A stretch of 11,807 bases of DNA, from positions 1 through 11,807 of the forward strand of contig JACCZO010000459.1 of assembly GCA_013695925.1 (NCBI GenBank), in the 5' to 3' direction. Positions 1 to 7,394 of this stretch are shown in pieces. Numbering within the stretch: the stretch's first letter is position 1; every line of letters begins with the position of its first letter. The notes beneath the pieces are model-generated. The model saw only the letters and a list, made by a program, of their open reading frames with translations, made no database searches and was not told the DNA's origin. The stretch comes from Chthoniobacterales bacterium. Lineage in GTDB: Bacteria > Verrucomicrobiota > Verrucomicrobiia > Chthoniobacterales > UBA10450. A program made the translations under genes and the position numbers.

Positions 1-163
1 GTTGCAGGTGATGCCGCGAGGCGACCTCCGGCACGACGCCGCCGTAGGGTTGATGTGCCGCGACCTGCGACGCGACTTCGCTCGCCAGCAGCTCCCGCCC
101 GCGCAGGACCGCAATCGCCGTCTCATCGCACGAAGTCTCGATCGCAAGGAGCAGCGAGTTCAT
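1..163 (-). CDS. tsaD: tRNA N6-adenosine threonylcarbamoyltransferase TsaD, N-terminal fragment (cut by window edge)
   Basis: Translating the minus strand from the ATG at 163-161 gives 54 codons with no stop up to the window edge. The peptide begins MNSLLLAIETSCDETAIAVL and continues to a YGGVVPEVASRHH segment near residues 40-53. The IETSCDET block and the SQ...H..YGGVVPE.ASR.H block are the N-terminal hallmarks of the TsaD/Kae1 family (ASKHA fold). TsaD works with TsaB and TsaE to move the threonylcarbamoyl group onto A37 of ANN-decoding tRNAs in the cytoplasm. The metal-binding histidines lie further on and are outside the window. The start is the only ATG that includes the conserved N-terminus; no Shine-Dalgarno is visible, and a palindromic repeat abuts the start codon. 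It lies downstream of the S41 protease on the same strand, about 104 bp away. Confidence 0.93.
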   Translation of the reverse strand, partial: MNSLLLAIETSCDETAIAVLRGRELLASEVASQVAAHQPYGGVVPEVASRHHLQ

Positions 164-255
164 TTAATCGCAGAGAGCCCAGAGGACACAACGGCAAAGA
201 TAAACCTTTCAGAAATTCGCATCCCTCTGCGCTCTCTGCGTCCTCTGCGTTAAAA
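164..255. repeat. Palindromic intergenic repeat built of 9-nt CGCAGAGRR units
   Basis: Both ends carry related sequence in inverted orientation. The left end reads TTTAAT then CGCAGAGAG and CCCAGAGGA. The reverse complement of the right end reads TTTTAA then CGCAGAGGA, CGCAGAGAG and CGCAGAGGG. The units are nine bases long and the arms are about 25-33 bases. The element fills almost the whole gap between the S41 protease stop (268) and the tsaD start codon (163), and its left arm touches the ATG. It looks like a small non-autonomous palindromic repeat; no transposase is present. A role as an mRNA hairpin between the two genes is possible but is inference. Confidence 0.7.
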
Positions 256-267
256 CTCCGCCGCCCC

Positions 268-1587
268 CTACTTCTTCACCGCCTCAACTTTCGGCGACGT
301 CTGTTGCGCGTAGATCATCACACCCTTGAGCGCATCGATCCCGCGCATCATCTGCAGATCCTTCGACTTGATCGTGCTGGTCGCGTCGGAGGGTTGGATC
401 TTGTCGTTGTTGCGCAAGGCCGCCACCGCGCGGTCCTGCTCCGGAGTCAGCGGCACGAGAATGTTAGGCACGACGCCGTTACCCTGGATGACTGCTTTGC
501 TCGGCGTGTAATATTTCGCAGTCGTAAAGCGGAGCGCCGATCCGTCGGGCAACTGCATTACGTTTTGCACTGAGCCTTTGCCGAAGGTCGTCTCGCCGAC
601 CACGATTGCGCGATGCAGGTCCTTGAGCGCGCCGGCGACGATTTCCGAACCACTCGCGCTACCTTCGTTCACGAGGACGACGAGCGGAAAATAAGGCCGC
701 TCTTTTCCACCGCCGGGAGTGGAATATTCGTGTTTCTGCGAAGAAGCGCGGCCTTGAGTCGAGACGACCTTGGTGTTCGGCGGCAGGAATTGTCCCAGAA
801 CTTCAACCGCGGAATTGAGCAGGCCGCCGGGGTTATTGCGGAGGTCGAGGACGAGCGCCTGCATTCCCTCCTTCTGTAAGTTGTCGAGCGTTTTGGCGAA
901 CTCGTCGGCGGTCGGTTCGTTGAATTGGACGATCCGCACGTAGCCGACCTTGAACGGCCCGGTTAGCTCGGCATCGAGGAGCTGCCCGCCTTTGACGCTG
1001 GCGACTTTGATTTCCTTGCGCTCGAGAGCGTAGTCTTTGATCTCCTTGTTGGAGGGGCGCAGGATGGTGAGGGTGATTTTTTGCCCGGGCTCGCCGCGCA
1101 GGACGCTGATCGCATCCTGCAGTCCAAGCTTCTCGGTCGAGGTGCCGTTGATTTTCAGAATCTGGTCGCCTGCCTGGATGCCCGCCTTCGCCGCGGGCGT
1201 GTCCTCCATCGGCGTCACGACGGTGAGCAGACCATCGCGCACCGCGACCTCCACCCCGAGACCGTTGAACCGGCTCCTCGTGTCGTCCTGCATGTCCTTG
1301 AAGTCGTCCGGATCCATGAATTGGCTGTGCGGATCGAGCGAGGAAAGCATCCCCTTCATCGCGGCGTAGATCAGGTCGTGATAGCTCACCTTCTGCCCGT
1401 CGACGTAATCCTGCCGGATCAGTTCGACCGCTTTGGCAAAGGTCGCGATCTCCGTGTAACCGCGATCATCGGTCGTAACGGCAGCCGGTTCCGGGTCAGC
1501 CGCCCGGGCGACGCCAGCGCCTGCGCTAAAGAAAAGCGCGGCGGCGAGGACGGAAGTGAGCGTGCGGTGCGGCAGTGAACGCTTCAT
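268..1587 (-). CDS. S41 family C-terminal processing peptidase (CtpA/Prc type), secreted
   Basis: Periplasmic serine protease of the carboxyl-terminal processing family, which cleaves proteins near their C-termini in envelope maintenance. From the ATG at 1587 the protein has 439 residues. Residues 1-29 form a signal peptide (KRS n-region, alanine-rich core, cleavage after ARA). A PDZ domain lies at about residues 108-178 (GLGVEV, GIQAGDQILKING). The S41 core follows: LRNNPGGLL, then EGSASGSEI with the probable nucleophile Ser312 (second serine of GSAS), and TTFGKGSVQ with the general-base Lys337, 25 residues later as in Prc. The order and roughly 440 residues suit CtpA-type enzymes. The frame is open upstream to 1656, but starting at 1587 places the signal peptide at the N-terminus; ATG at 1596 is an alternative. 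No clear Shine-Dalgarno is seen. It is divergent from the DUF885 gene. The natural substrate cannot be told. Confidence 0.92.
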   Translation of the reverse strand: MKRSLPHRTLTSVLAAALFFSAGAGVARAADPEPAAVTTDDRGYTEIATFAKAVELIRQDYVDGQKVSYHDLIYAAMKGMLSSLDPHSQFMDPDDFKDMQDDTRSRFNGLGVEVAVRDGLLTVVTPMEDTPAAKAGIQAGDQILKINGTSTEKLGLQDAISVLRGEPGQKITLTILRPSNKEIKDYALERKEIKVASVKGGQLLDAELTGPFKVGYVRIVQFNEPTADEFAKTLDNLQKEGMQALVLDLRNNPGGLLNSAVEVLGQFLPPNTKVVSTQGRASSQKHEYSTPGGGKERPYFPLVVLVNEGSASGSEIVAGALKDLHRAIVVGETTFGKGSVQNVMQLPDGSALRFTTAKYYTPSKAVIQGNGVVPNILVPLTPEQDRAVAALRNNDKIQPSDATSTIKSKDLQMMRGIDALKGVMIYAQQTSPKVEAVKK

Positions 1588-1688
1588 AAATATCATATTT
1601 GGACGCGATCGAGTCGATTGTCGTTCATCCTTGGCTTTTTGCCAACCGGTCGGCATGACAAGGTGCGCGTCCCCTTTTAAACTGGGCG

Positions 1689-3482
1689 ATGAAACGGCTT
1701 CGCGCTTTTTTTCTTTTCGCTTTGCTTGCCCTCAGCCCGGCTCTGTCTGCGCTGGCGGACGAGGGGGAGAAGAAACAGGCGGACGCGGATTTCGACAAAC
1801 TGGCGCTTGATTTCATCAGTGGCTATCTCGCGGCCCGGCCCCTGCATGGGGTCGCGCTCGGCTTCCACCAATACGACGGCAAGATCGGCGACTTCAGCCG
1901 CCTCGCGATCGATGCCGAGGTGGAACGTCTCAAGCGCTTCGCCGATGAACTGGCCAAACTCGATCCGGGCAAACTGAGCAAAGGCGCCGAAATCGATCGC
2001 CGCATCCTGCAGGCTGCGATCGCGGGCGAACTTGCCCAGATCGTCGAGATGGGCGTTTTCGAGAAAAACCCGATGACCTACGCCGCTGCGTTGAACGTCA
2101 ACATTTACATCAAACGCGATTTCAAGCCGTTGGAAGACCGGCTGCGCGACATCGTGACGATCGAGGACCAGGCCGCCAATATCATGACGGCGGCGAAAAC
2201 CAATCTGGCACCCGTCTTGCCCAAACCATACGTCGAGCTCGCGATCCAGATCGCAAAGGGATCGGCTGATTTTCTGGAGAAGGAATTGGCCGCTGCGCTC
2301 AAGGACGTGAAAGACGAGCCGCTCATGGCGGCTTTTCAAGACTCGAACAAGAAAGCGGCCGAGGCCCTGCGTGATTTTGCCGGCTGGCTGACGAAAGAAA
2401 AACTTCCGAAGGCGACGGCGGATTTCGCGCTCGGCGCCGCCAAATATCAAAAAATTCTCGCGGAAACTGAGCTGGTCGATCTGCCGCCGGACAAGCTGCT
2501 CGCGATCGGACTGCAACGACTGCAAGAGGAGCAGCAAATCTTCGCCAACGCAGCCAAGATTATCGACCCAAAGAAACCGCCGATTGAAGTTTTCAAACAG
2601 ATCCAGAACGAGCATCCCAAGCCGGGCGAATTGATCGCGGACGTGGCCAGGGGCCTCGACAAGATCCGGCAGTGGGTGCTCGACCATCATATCGTCGCGA
2701 TCCCGTCCGATGTGCGCGCGACCGTGACCGAAACGCCGCAATTTGATCGCGCCACCACCTTTGCCTCGATGGACACGCCGGGGCCGTTCGAGAAAAAAGC
2801 AACGGAGGCCTACTACTACGTCACGCCGACAGAGTCATCCTGGAGCGAGAAACAAAAAAACGAATGGCTGACCTCGTTCAATTATTACACGGCCGATGTC
2901 GTCTCAATTCACGAGGCTTACCCGGGACATTACGTTCAATTTCTGCACCTCAATGCCTCGCCCGCGACGCAAGTGGAAAAGATTTTTAAGAGTTACGCCT
3001 TTGTCGAAGGCTGGGCGCATTACACTGAGAAAATGATGCTCGACGAAGGATTTGGGAGCGGGGGCGCGCCCAACTCGACAGAGTCTCGCTCCACCGATGA
3101 GAAGGTGCGGGCCGCCAAATACCGGATGGCGCAGGCCGACGAAGCGCTCCTCCGCCTCTGCCGGCTCTCCGTTTCGATCAAGATGCACACCCAGGGAATG
3201 TCGGTCGCCGACGGCACGAAATTCTTCCGGGAGAATTGCTACTACGAAGAAAAGCCCGCCCTGTCCGAAGCAATGCGCGGGACCTACGACCCGGGCTACC
3301 TCAATTACACGTTAGGCAAATGGCAGATCCTGAAGCTACGCGATGATTACAAGGCACAGGAAGGAGATAAGTTCTCGCTCGAGAAATTTCACAACGAAAT
3401 CCTGAACCACGGCGCGCCGCCAATTCGTCTCCTGCGCGAGATCCTGCTGAAAGACCAGGCAAAGTGGGACGCCGTGCTCTGA
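1689..3482 (+). CDS. DUF885 family protein, secreted metallopeptidase-like
   Basis: 597-residue protein of the DUF885 family, a helical, gluzincin-like group. Residues 1-23 form a signal peptide (MKRL n-region, hydrophobic core, cleavage near ALA|DEG), so export is expected. The family signature is clear: HEAYPGH at residues 408-414 supplies the HExxxxH-like metal site, and VEGWAHY with Glu440 and His444 follows about 30 residues later, where the third ligand lies in related peptidases. The C-terminal part has the usual Y.PGYL.YTLGKWQI block. Length is typical for the family, and all key residues are present. The substrate is unknown; related proteins are often called DUF885 or dipeptidase-like. 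The start is the first ATG and is directly followed by the signal peptide. The upstream 101 bp is shared with the divergent protease gene. The stop lies one base from the rmuC stop on the other strand. Confidence 0.92.
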   Translation: MKRLRAFFLFALLALSPALSALADEGEKKQADADFDKLALDFISGYLAARPLHGVALGFHQYDGKIGDFSRLAIDAEVERLKRFADELAKLDPGKLSKGAEIDRRILQAAIAGELAQIVEMGVFEKNPMTYAAALNVNIYIKRDFKPLEDRLRDIVTIEDQAANIMTAAKTNLAPVLPKPYVELAIQIAKGSADFLEKELAAALKDVKDEPLMAAFQDSNKKAAEALRDFAGWLTKEKLPKATADFALGAAKYQKILAETELVDLPPDKLLAIGLQRLQEEQQIFANAAKIIDPKKPPIEVFKQIQNEHPKPGELIADVARGLDKIRQWVLDHHIVAIPSDVRATVTETPQFDRATTFASMDTPGPFEKKATEAYYYVTPTESSWSEKQKNEWLTSFNYYTADVVSIHEAYPGHYVQFLHLNASPATQVEKIFKSYAFVEGWAHYTEKMMLDEGFGSGGAPNSTESRSTDEKVRAAKYRMAQADEALLRLCRLSVSIKMHTQGMSVADGTKFFRENCYYEEKPALSEAMRGTYDPGYLNYTLGKWQILKLRDDYKAQEGDKFSLEKFHNEILNHGAPPIRLLREILLKDQAKWDAVL

Positions 3483-3483
3483 C

Positions 3484-4815
3484 CTAGACGTGCCCAGCCA
3501 GATCTTCGTCCTCTTCGTTAGGCAGGAAGTCGGGGAGCAGTGGCTCGGGATGCGAGGGAAGCTCTTCCACGTGGTTTAATCGTTTCTCGATCGTGCGGGA
3601 CTTGCGCGCCACGTCGTCAATCTGGTTGGACGCCTGTTCGAGTTTCCTCTTCACCCCGTCGAGCAGGGCGCCGAACTTGCCAAACTCCGTTCGAACCGAA
3701 GAAAGCAAGCTCCAGACTTCGCTCGAGCTCTTCTGGATCGCGAGGGTGCGGAATCCCATTTGCAGGCTGTTGAGCAGAGCCGCCAGCGTCGTTGGGCCGG
3801 CGAAAATCACTTTGCACTCGCGCTGGACCTGCTCGACCAACCCGATCCGCCGGATCGCCTCCGCATACAGGCCTTCCGTGGGCAAAAACATGAGCGCGAA
3901 GTTCGTCGTCCGCGGTGGGTTAATGTACTTTGCGCAAATGTCCCTGGCGCTTTTCCGGAGCGCGGTCTCCAGGTTTTTCATTGCCTGTTCGGTGGCGATC
4001 GGATCCGCGCCTTCCTGGGCGATGGTTAAGCGCTGGTAATCTTCGACTGGAAATTTTGCGTCGATCGGCAGCCAGACCGGCGTGCCGTTTTCACCGCCCG
4101 GCAGTCTGATCGCGAATTCTACGTTCTCGCCGCTGCCCTCACGGGTCCGAACGTTTCGCTCGAATTGTTCTGGCGCCAGCACCTCCTCGAGGAGCGCGCC
4201 GAGTTGGACCTCACCCCAGCCGCCCCGCGCTTTTACATTCGTCAGGACGCGCTGCAAGCCGCCGACATCGCTCGCCAGCTGCTGCATCGCGCCGAGCCCC
4301 TGGTGCACGCGCTCGAGGCGTTCGCTCACCATCTGAAACGATTCGCCGAGGCGTTTCTCCAGCGTGCCTTGCAACTTCTCGTCCACCGTCGCGCGCATCT
4401 TGTCGATCTGCTGGGCGTTATCCTGCTGCAATTCCTTCAGCCGCAGATCGACCTTGTCGGCCAGTTTGCCAGATTGATTCACCACCTGTTCGAGTTGTCC
4501 GCGCAGGATGGAGGATATTTCGCCTAACGACTTGAAAGTCGAGTCGCTCACGTTCTTGAGCGTGCAAGATAATTCGTCGCGCTGCGCTTTCGCCGCGACC
4601 CCGGCTTCCTCGCGATTGCGCGAAAACTCTTCGCGCACCAGTCTCGCGTCGCGTTCCTGGGCGCGTTCCAGAAGCTCCAGGCGTTCGAGTAATTGCGTTT
4701 CGATCGCATTTTCGTTCGCCAACGTCACCCGGCGGCTGCGGAAAAAGAAAACCCAACCGATCGCGCCCAGCACAATGGCGGCGCTCGCAATTGCGATGAG
4801 GATATAGAGGCTCAT
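3484..4815 (-). CDS. rmuC: DNA recombination protein RmuC
   Basis: 443 residues from the ATG at 4815. Residues about 4-26 form one membrane-spanning helix (LYILIAIASAAIVLGAIGWV) followed by a basic RSRR stretch, so the protein is anchored with its body in the cytoplasm. Residues about 35-190 are a long charged coiled coil. The RmuC domain follows: GGWGEVQLGALLEE, then LPIDAKFPVEDYQRL, KYINPPRTTNFALMFLPTEGLYAEA and TTLAALLNSLQMGFRTLAIQ, all strong family blocks. RmuC is a predicted nuclease-like protein linked to limiting inversions at short inverted repeats and to genome stability; its biochemistry is poorly settled. A GTG two codons upstream (4821) is an alternative start. It lies 50-56 bp downstream of the TonB receptor on the same strand, perhaps co-transcribed, with no obvious functional link. 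Confidence 0.95.
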   Translation of the reverse strand: MSLYILIAIASAAIVLGAIGWVFFFRSRRVTLANENAIETQLLERLELLERAQERDARLVREEFSRNREEAGVAAKAQRDELSCTLKNVSDSTFKSLGEISSILRGQLEQVVNQSGKLADKVDLRLKELQQDNAQQIDKMRATVDEKLQGTLEKRLGESFQMVSERLERVHQGLGAMQQLASDVGGLQRVLTNVKARGGWGEVQLGALLEEVLAPEQFERNVRTREGSGENVEFAIRLPGGENGTPVWLPIDAKFPVEDYQRLTIAQEGADPIATEQAMKNLETALRKSARDICAKYINPPRTTNFALMFLPTEGLYAEAIRRIGLVEQVQRECKVIFAGPTTLAALLNSLQMGFRTLAIQKSSSEVWSLLSSVRTEFGKFGALLDGVKRKLEQASNQIDDVARKSRTIEKRLNHVEELPSHPEPLLPDFLPNEEDEDLAGHV

Positions 4816-4871
4816 TTCCACAACCCTGACCTACGGGAAAGGACGGCCCTCATCAAGCGCCGCGGCCGCAA

Positions 4872-6926
4872 TCAAAACGACAGCTTCACTCCTCCATACG
4901 CGGCTCTTCCTAAGGCCGGAAATCCGAACACTTCCGAGTAATGCTCGTTCGTCAGGTTGTCGACCCGCCCAAAGATCGTGAGATGCGAATTCCAGGCATA
5001 CTCCGCCGCGAGATTCACCAAGGAATAATCTTCGATGTCGAAATTCGGTCCGCCGAAGTTCAATTCTTCGCGCGCGTTGACAAATTTCGCCTCCGCTGTG
5101 GTGCGCAACTTTCTGAACCAAAGATAGGATGCGGAGACGTAGAATTCGTTCCGCGGGCGGCGCGGCAGCCGCGCTCCTGGCAGTTGCGAGATGTCGGCTG
5201 AGGAGGTCTTCTCCGCTTCCAGATAGGTGTAGGTCGCGGTGAGCGTCAGGTTCTCGATTGGCCGCGCGTGCAGTTCGGTCTCGATTCCCTGGGTGCGAGC
5301 GGCGCCGAGATTGACGGTGTCGAAAACGCCATTCAACCCGATGACATTCGAGAGGTCGTTGTGAAAATAGGTCACTCCGATCACAACGCGATCGTTCCAC
5401 AACGGCTGGGTGATTCCGGCGTCGAAGCCGCGCACTTTCTCCGGGTTGAGCTCAAAGTTGTTTCCGAAGATCTTGTCCTGGCTGGTCGGCGGGCTGAAAC
5501 CCGTGGCATAACTCGAATGCAGCGTCGTGTCGGTCGGCACGAGCTTGTAACTGCCCGCAAACCGATAGGTCCAGACGCCGCCGAACTGGTTGAAATGATC
5601 GTAGCGGCCACCCGCGACGAGGTTCAATCCCGCGAAAGGCGTGACGCCGGCCTGCAGGAAACCGGCGGTTTCGGTCGTTTGATCGCTGATGAAGGTCGGC
5701 TGCGGCCCGAAAAGCTGCGAGACGAACGGCCGCTCCTGCCCGGCGTCGACGTCGCTGTAAAAAAATCCACTCGTTAGGGTGAGCCACGCAGCCGGCTTCA
5801 GGTCGTTCTGGTAATCGATCGTGAGGCGTTTGAAGAGCGCGCGGGTCGGGCCGACGAAGCCGTCGTCGTTCGGATCGTTTACTTGCCGCTCGTGATCGTA
5901 GCTCAGGATAAGCTTGTGTTCCCACCACTCGACCGGTTTGAAGTCGAGATGCGGCGCGATCAACCAGCGCTCAGTCAGGAAATTGTCGAACGGCTTCGGA
6001 TTTGAGATTGTGTTCGGATTACCGGCGTCGCTTAACGAATAGCTAAAAAGGCTGCTGACGCGCAAACGCTCGTTAGGCGACCAGCCGAGGTTGGCGAGTC
6101 CGCTGCTGTTGCTATACTGGTTGTTGGGCCGCGCATTCTCGGTGTCGAGCCGGCTCGCGCCTAACGAATAATCAAACTCCCGCCCGCTCCCGGAAGTTTG
6201 GAGCGTCTCGTGAAAGGTGTCGTAGGAGCCGCCTTCCGCGCTGACCGAACCGGAGGGCGGACCGCTTCCCTGTTTCGTAAAAATCTGGATCACGCCGGCC
6301 AATCCGCGCGGCCCGTAGAGGGTACTTTGCGGACCGCGCACGACCTCGATCCGCTCGATATTGTCGGTCGTGAGATCGGCGAAGTTAAACAGACCGGCCA
6401 GGCCTTGGTTAATCGGAATGCCATCGAGCAAGACCTGGGTGTGCTCGCTCTTGAGGCCGCGGGTGAAAACCGACGTCAGTTGACCGGGCGCACCGCTTTG
6501 CACGACCGATAGACCAGGCACTTGCCGCAGGGCGTCGGAGACGCGTTCGATCTGCTTTTCTTCCAGGTTCTGTGCGGTGATCACGCTGACCGCGGCCGGC
6601 GTCTCCTCCTGCGGGAGAGGGAGACGAGTCGCGCTGACCACGATCTCGTTTGTCTCCGGCGGCGTTACGGCATCCTGGGCGAGAGCCTCGCTTAACGAAA
6701 CTGCGAAACTGAACAAGAGCGCGAGCAAGATGACTGGGTAGCGCACTCGTTTCGAGTGCTGGTCGCGGCATTCTGCCGCGTCGGACTTCCCCTGAAGTTT
6801 GCCCCCTCTCGCCGAGCGCGAGCCCGGAACGAAAGTTCGCGACGGTGGAACACCGTCGCCAGCACCTGAAACAGGTGCGCTACCCAGATTCTGCGGCGCC
6901 ACCGCAGCGTTTTCCATTCCCAACAT
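4872..6926 (-). CDS. BtuB-like TonB-dependent outer-membrane receptor, probably for cobalamin
   Basis: 684 residues from the ATG at 6926. This ATG has a good GGAGG Shine-Dalgarno nine bases upstream, rare in this window. The first 60 residues are unusual and are encoded largely by a palindromic repeat element. A signal peptide follows at about residues 61-84 (VRYPVILLALLFSFAVSLSEALAQ region), then a TonB box/early plug segment (EIVVSATRLP, residues 94-102). The plug domain has LRQVPGLSV, FTRGLKSEHTQVLLDGIPIN, FNFADLTTDNIERIEVVRGP and STLYGPRGLAGVIQIFTK. The barrel ends with a typical terminal aromatic (GGVKLSF). A cobalamin riboswitch in the leader points to B12 or another corrinoid as cargo. 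A GTG at 6746, inside the repeat, would give a conventional N-terminal signal peptide (624 residues) but has no visible Shine-Dalgarno. No btuFCD genes are in the window. Confidence 0.9.
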   Translation of the reverse strand: MLGMENAAVAPQNLGSAPVSGAGDGVPPSRTFVPGSRSARGGKLQGKSDAAECRDQHSKRVRYPVILLALLFSFAVSLSEALAQDAVTPPETNEIVVSATRLPLPQEETPAAVSVITAQNLEEKQIERVSDALRQVPGLSVVQSGAPGQLTSVFTRGLKSEHTQVLLDGIPINQGLAGLFNFADLTTDNIERIEVVRGPQSTLYGPRGLAGVIQIFTKQGSGPPSGSVSAEGGSYDTFHETLQTSGSGREFDYSLGASRLDTENARPNNQYSNSSGLANLGWSPNERLRVSSLFSYSLSDAGNPNTISNPKPFDNFLTERWLIAPHLDFKPVEWWEHKLILSYDHERQVNDPNDDGFVGPTRALFKRLTIDYQNDLKPAAWLTLTSGFFYSDVDAGQERPFVSQLFGPQPTFISDQTTETAGFLQAGVTPFAGLNLVAGGRYDHFNQFGGVWTYRFAGSYKLVPTDTTLHSSYATGFSPPTSQDKIFGNNFELNPEKVRGFDAGITQPLWNDRVVIGVTYFHNDLSNVIGLNGVFDTVNLGAARTQGIETELHARPIENLTLTATYTYLEAEKTSSADISQLPGARLPRRPRNEFYVSASYLWFRKLRTTAEAKFVNAREELNFGGPNFDIEDYSLVNLAAEYAWNSHLTIFGRVDNLTNEHYSEVFGFPALGRAAYGGVKLSF
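6734..6887. repeat. Palindromic repeat element with 13-bp perfect inverted ends, inside the receptor ORF
   Basis: The left end CTGGGTAGCGCAC (6734-6746) is exactly complementary to the right end GTGCGCTACCCAG (6875-6887). Each arm carries two small hairpins with 3-nt loops. On the left these are GCACTCG/ttt/CGAGTGC (6743-6759) and CGCGGCA/ttc/TGCCGCG (6764-6780). On the right they are GCGACGGTG/gaa/CACCGTCGC (6839-6859) and GCACCTG/aaa/CAGGTGC (6862-6878). The two arms resemble each other over about 45 bases when one is inverted, with several differences, some compensatory within hairpins. A further hairpin, CTGCGG/CCGCAG (6891-6907), sits just outside. The element encodes no protein of its own and looks like a MITE or REP-type sequence. 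It lies within the N-terminal coding part of the TonB receptor. No clear target-site duplication was found. Confidence 0.8.
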
Positions 6927-6935
6927 GACAATCAA

Positions 6936-6940
6936 CCTCC
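6936..6940 (-). promoter_or_regulatory. Strong ribosome binding site of the TonB receptor
   Basis: On the minus strand GGAGG is followed by nine bases and then the ATG at 6926-6924. It decides the start of the receptor in favour of 6926 over the internal GTG at 6746. Most other genes here show no such site. A nearby CCTC (minus strand, 6953-6950) could pair weakly with it. Confidence 0.7.
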
Positions 6941-7040
6941 ATTAAAAGAGAGGCGGACGGGTCACTTGCCAGCGGCTGGTCCACGACTCTCATTCTTCTT
7001 TTTGCGAAGAAGTTTTGTCGTGCCGATTTCTGCTCGAGCC

Positions 7041-7080
7041 GGAGTCAGTGACTCCAGCCGCCGGGATCACCGATCCCGGC
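7041..7080 (-). other. Two strong hairpins in the leader between riboswitch and receptor start
   Basis: A nine-bp perfect stem with a 3-nt loop (GCCGGGATC/acc/GATCCCGGC, 7060-7080 on the plus strand) is followed in the minus-strand transcript by a second palindrome, GGAGTCA-c-TGACTCC (7055-7041). They lie 25-64 bases beyond the B12 aptamer and about 115 bases before the receptor ATG. No U-tract follows either stem, so a simple intrinsic terminator is not supported. They may be part of the riboswitch expression platform or another small palindromic repeat. I see no gene in the rest of the leader, 6941-7040. Confidence 0.5.
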
Positions 7081-7104
7081 TGCAGCGGCACGAATGAGGT
7101 GGAG

Positions 7105-7330
7105 CGGGCAAATATTCTGGCTCCTGGCTTCCGGCGGGTGCCTAACGACACCCGCGCACCTTCCTCCCGCCTTCACCCCCGTCCCGCGATTGCGGGATCA
7201 GGGATTGGCTCATGGGAAGTCGTATCCAGTTACAGCAGCGCAACTGCTCCCGGTTCACACGGGATTTCTCGCGCCGATCCACTGATCAACCCCGAACGCT
7301 TTCGGGGTCAGACTCGCAAAGAACTGCCCG
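7105..7330 (-). promoter_or_regulatory. Cobalamin (B12) riboswitch
   Basis: The minus strand shows the landmarks of the cobalamin aptamer in order. Near the 5' end is a closing strand CGGGCA (7330-7325) that pairs with TGCCCG at the 3' end (7110-7105), and a hairpin CCCCGAA/TTCGGGG follows it. The core GTGTGAACCGGGAGC is followed by TTGCGCTGCTGTAACTGG (CTGCTGTAACTGG at 7238-7226), close to the family's conserved GGTG..AA.CCGG..GC and CGC.CTGTAA..GG blocks. Then come GAGCCAATCCC (family GCCACTG position), a GAAGGCGGGAGGAAGG segment, a GCGGGTG/CACCCGC stem (7155-7134) and AAGCCAGGAG (7130-7121), the B12 box. The 3' half of that box departs from the usual ACCTGCC. The switch precedes a BtuB-like receptor, the classic target, and should lower its expression when cobalamin is plentiful. 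The mode (terminator or ribosome-site masking) is not evident. Confidence 0.88.
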
Positions 7331-7394
7331 ACAACTAGCGGCTTGCGCTTCCGCGCTCAAGATTTATCTGTCACCTTCCTCCAAACCGCGCGCT

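Noticed and set aside
1677..2741. Long minus-strand open frame of 354 codons opposite the DUF885 gene.
   Set aside because: It is rich in Arg, Phe and Leu with no family pattern, and the plus strand holds a complete, recognisable DUF885 protein with signal peptide.
6072..6166. GTTAGGC and GCCTAAC match the integron attC core consensus (GTTRRRY, RYYYAAC), raising the idea of integron cassettes.
   Set aside because: The sites are single and scattered inside conserved genes. The closest pair (6072 and 6159) is in the wrong order for attC and lies within the receptor coding sequence. No integrase or cassette-like small genes are present.
7060..7080. Nine-bp GC-rich hairpin as an intrinsic terminator of the riboswitch.
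   Set aside because: No run of U follows on the minus strand, and none on the plus strand, so only a hairpin is reported.
7344..7372. TTGAGC, 17 bases, TAGTTG on the minus strand as a promoter for the receptor leader.
   Set aside because: The spacing is right but the -10 match is poor (two of six positions), and promoter consensus in this group is not known to me.
7212..7394. N-terminal extension of hldD to the ATG at 7212.
   Set aside because: It would translate riboswitch DNA into residues without family similarity, and HldD proteins begin just before the TGGAGFIG motif.
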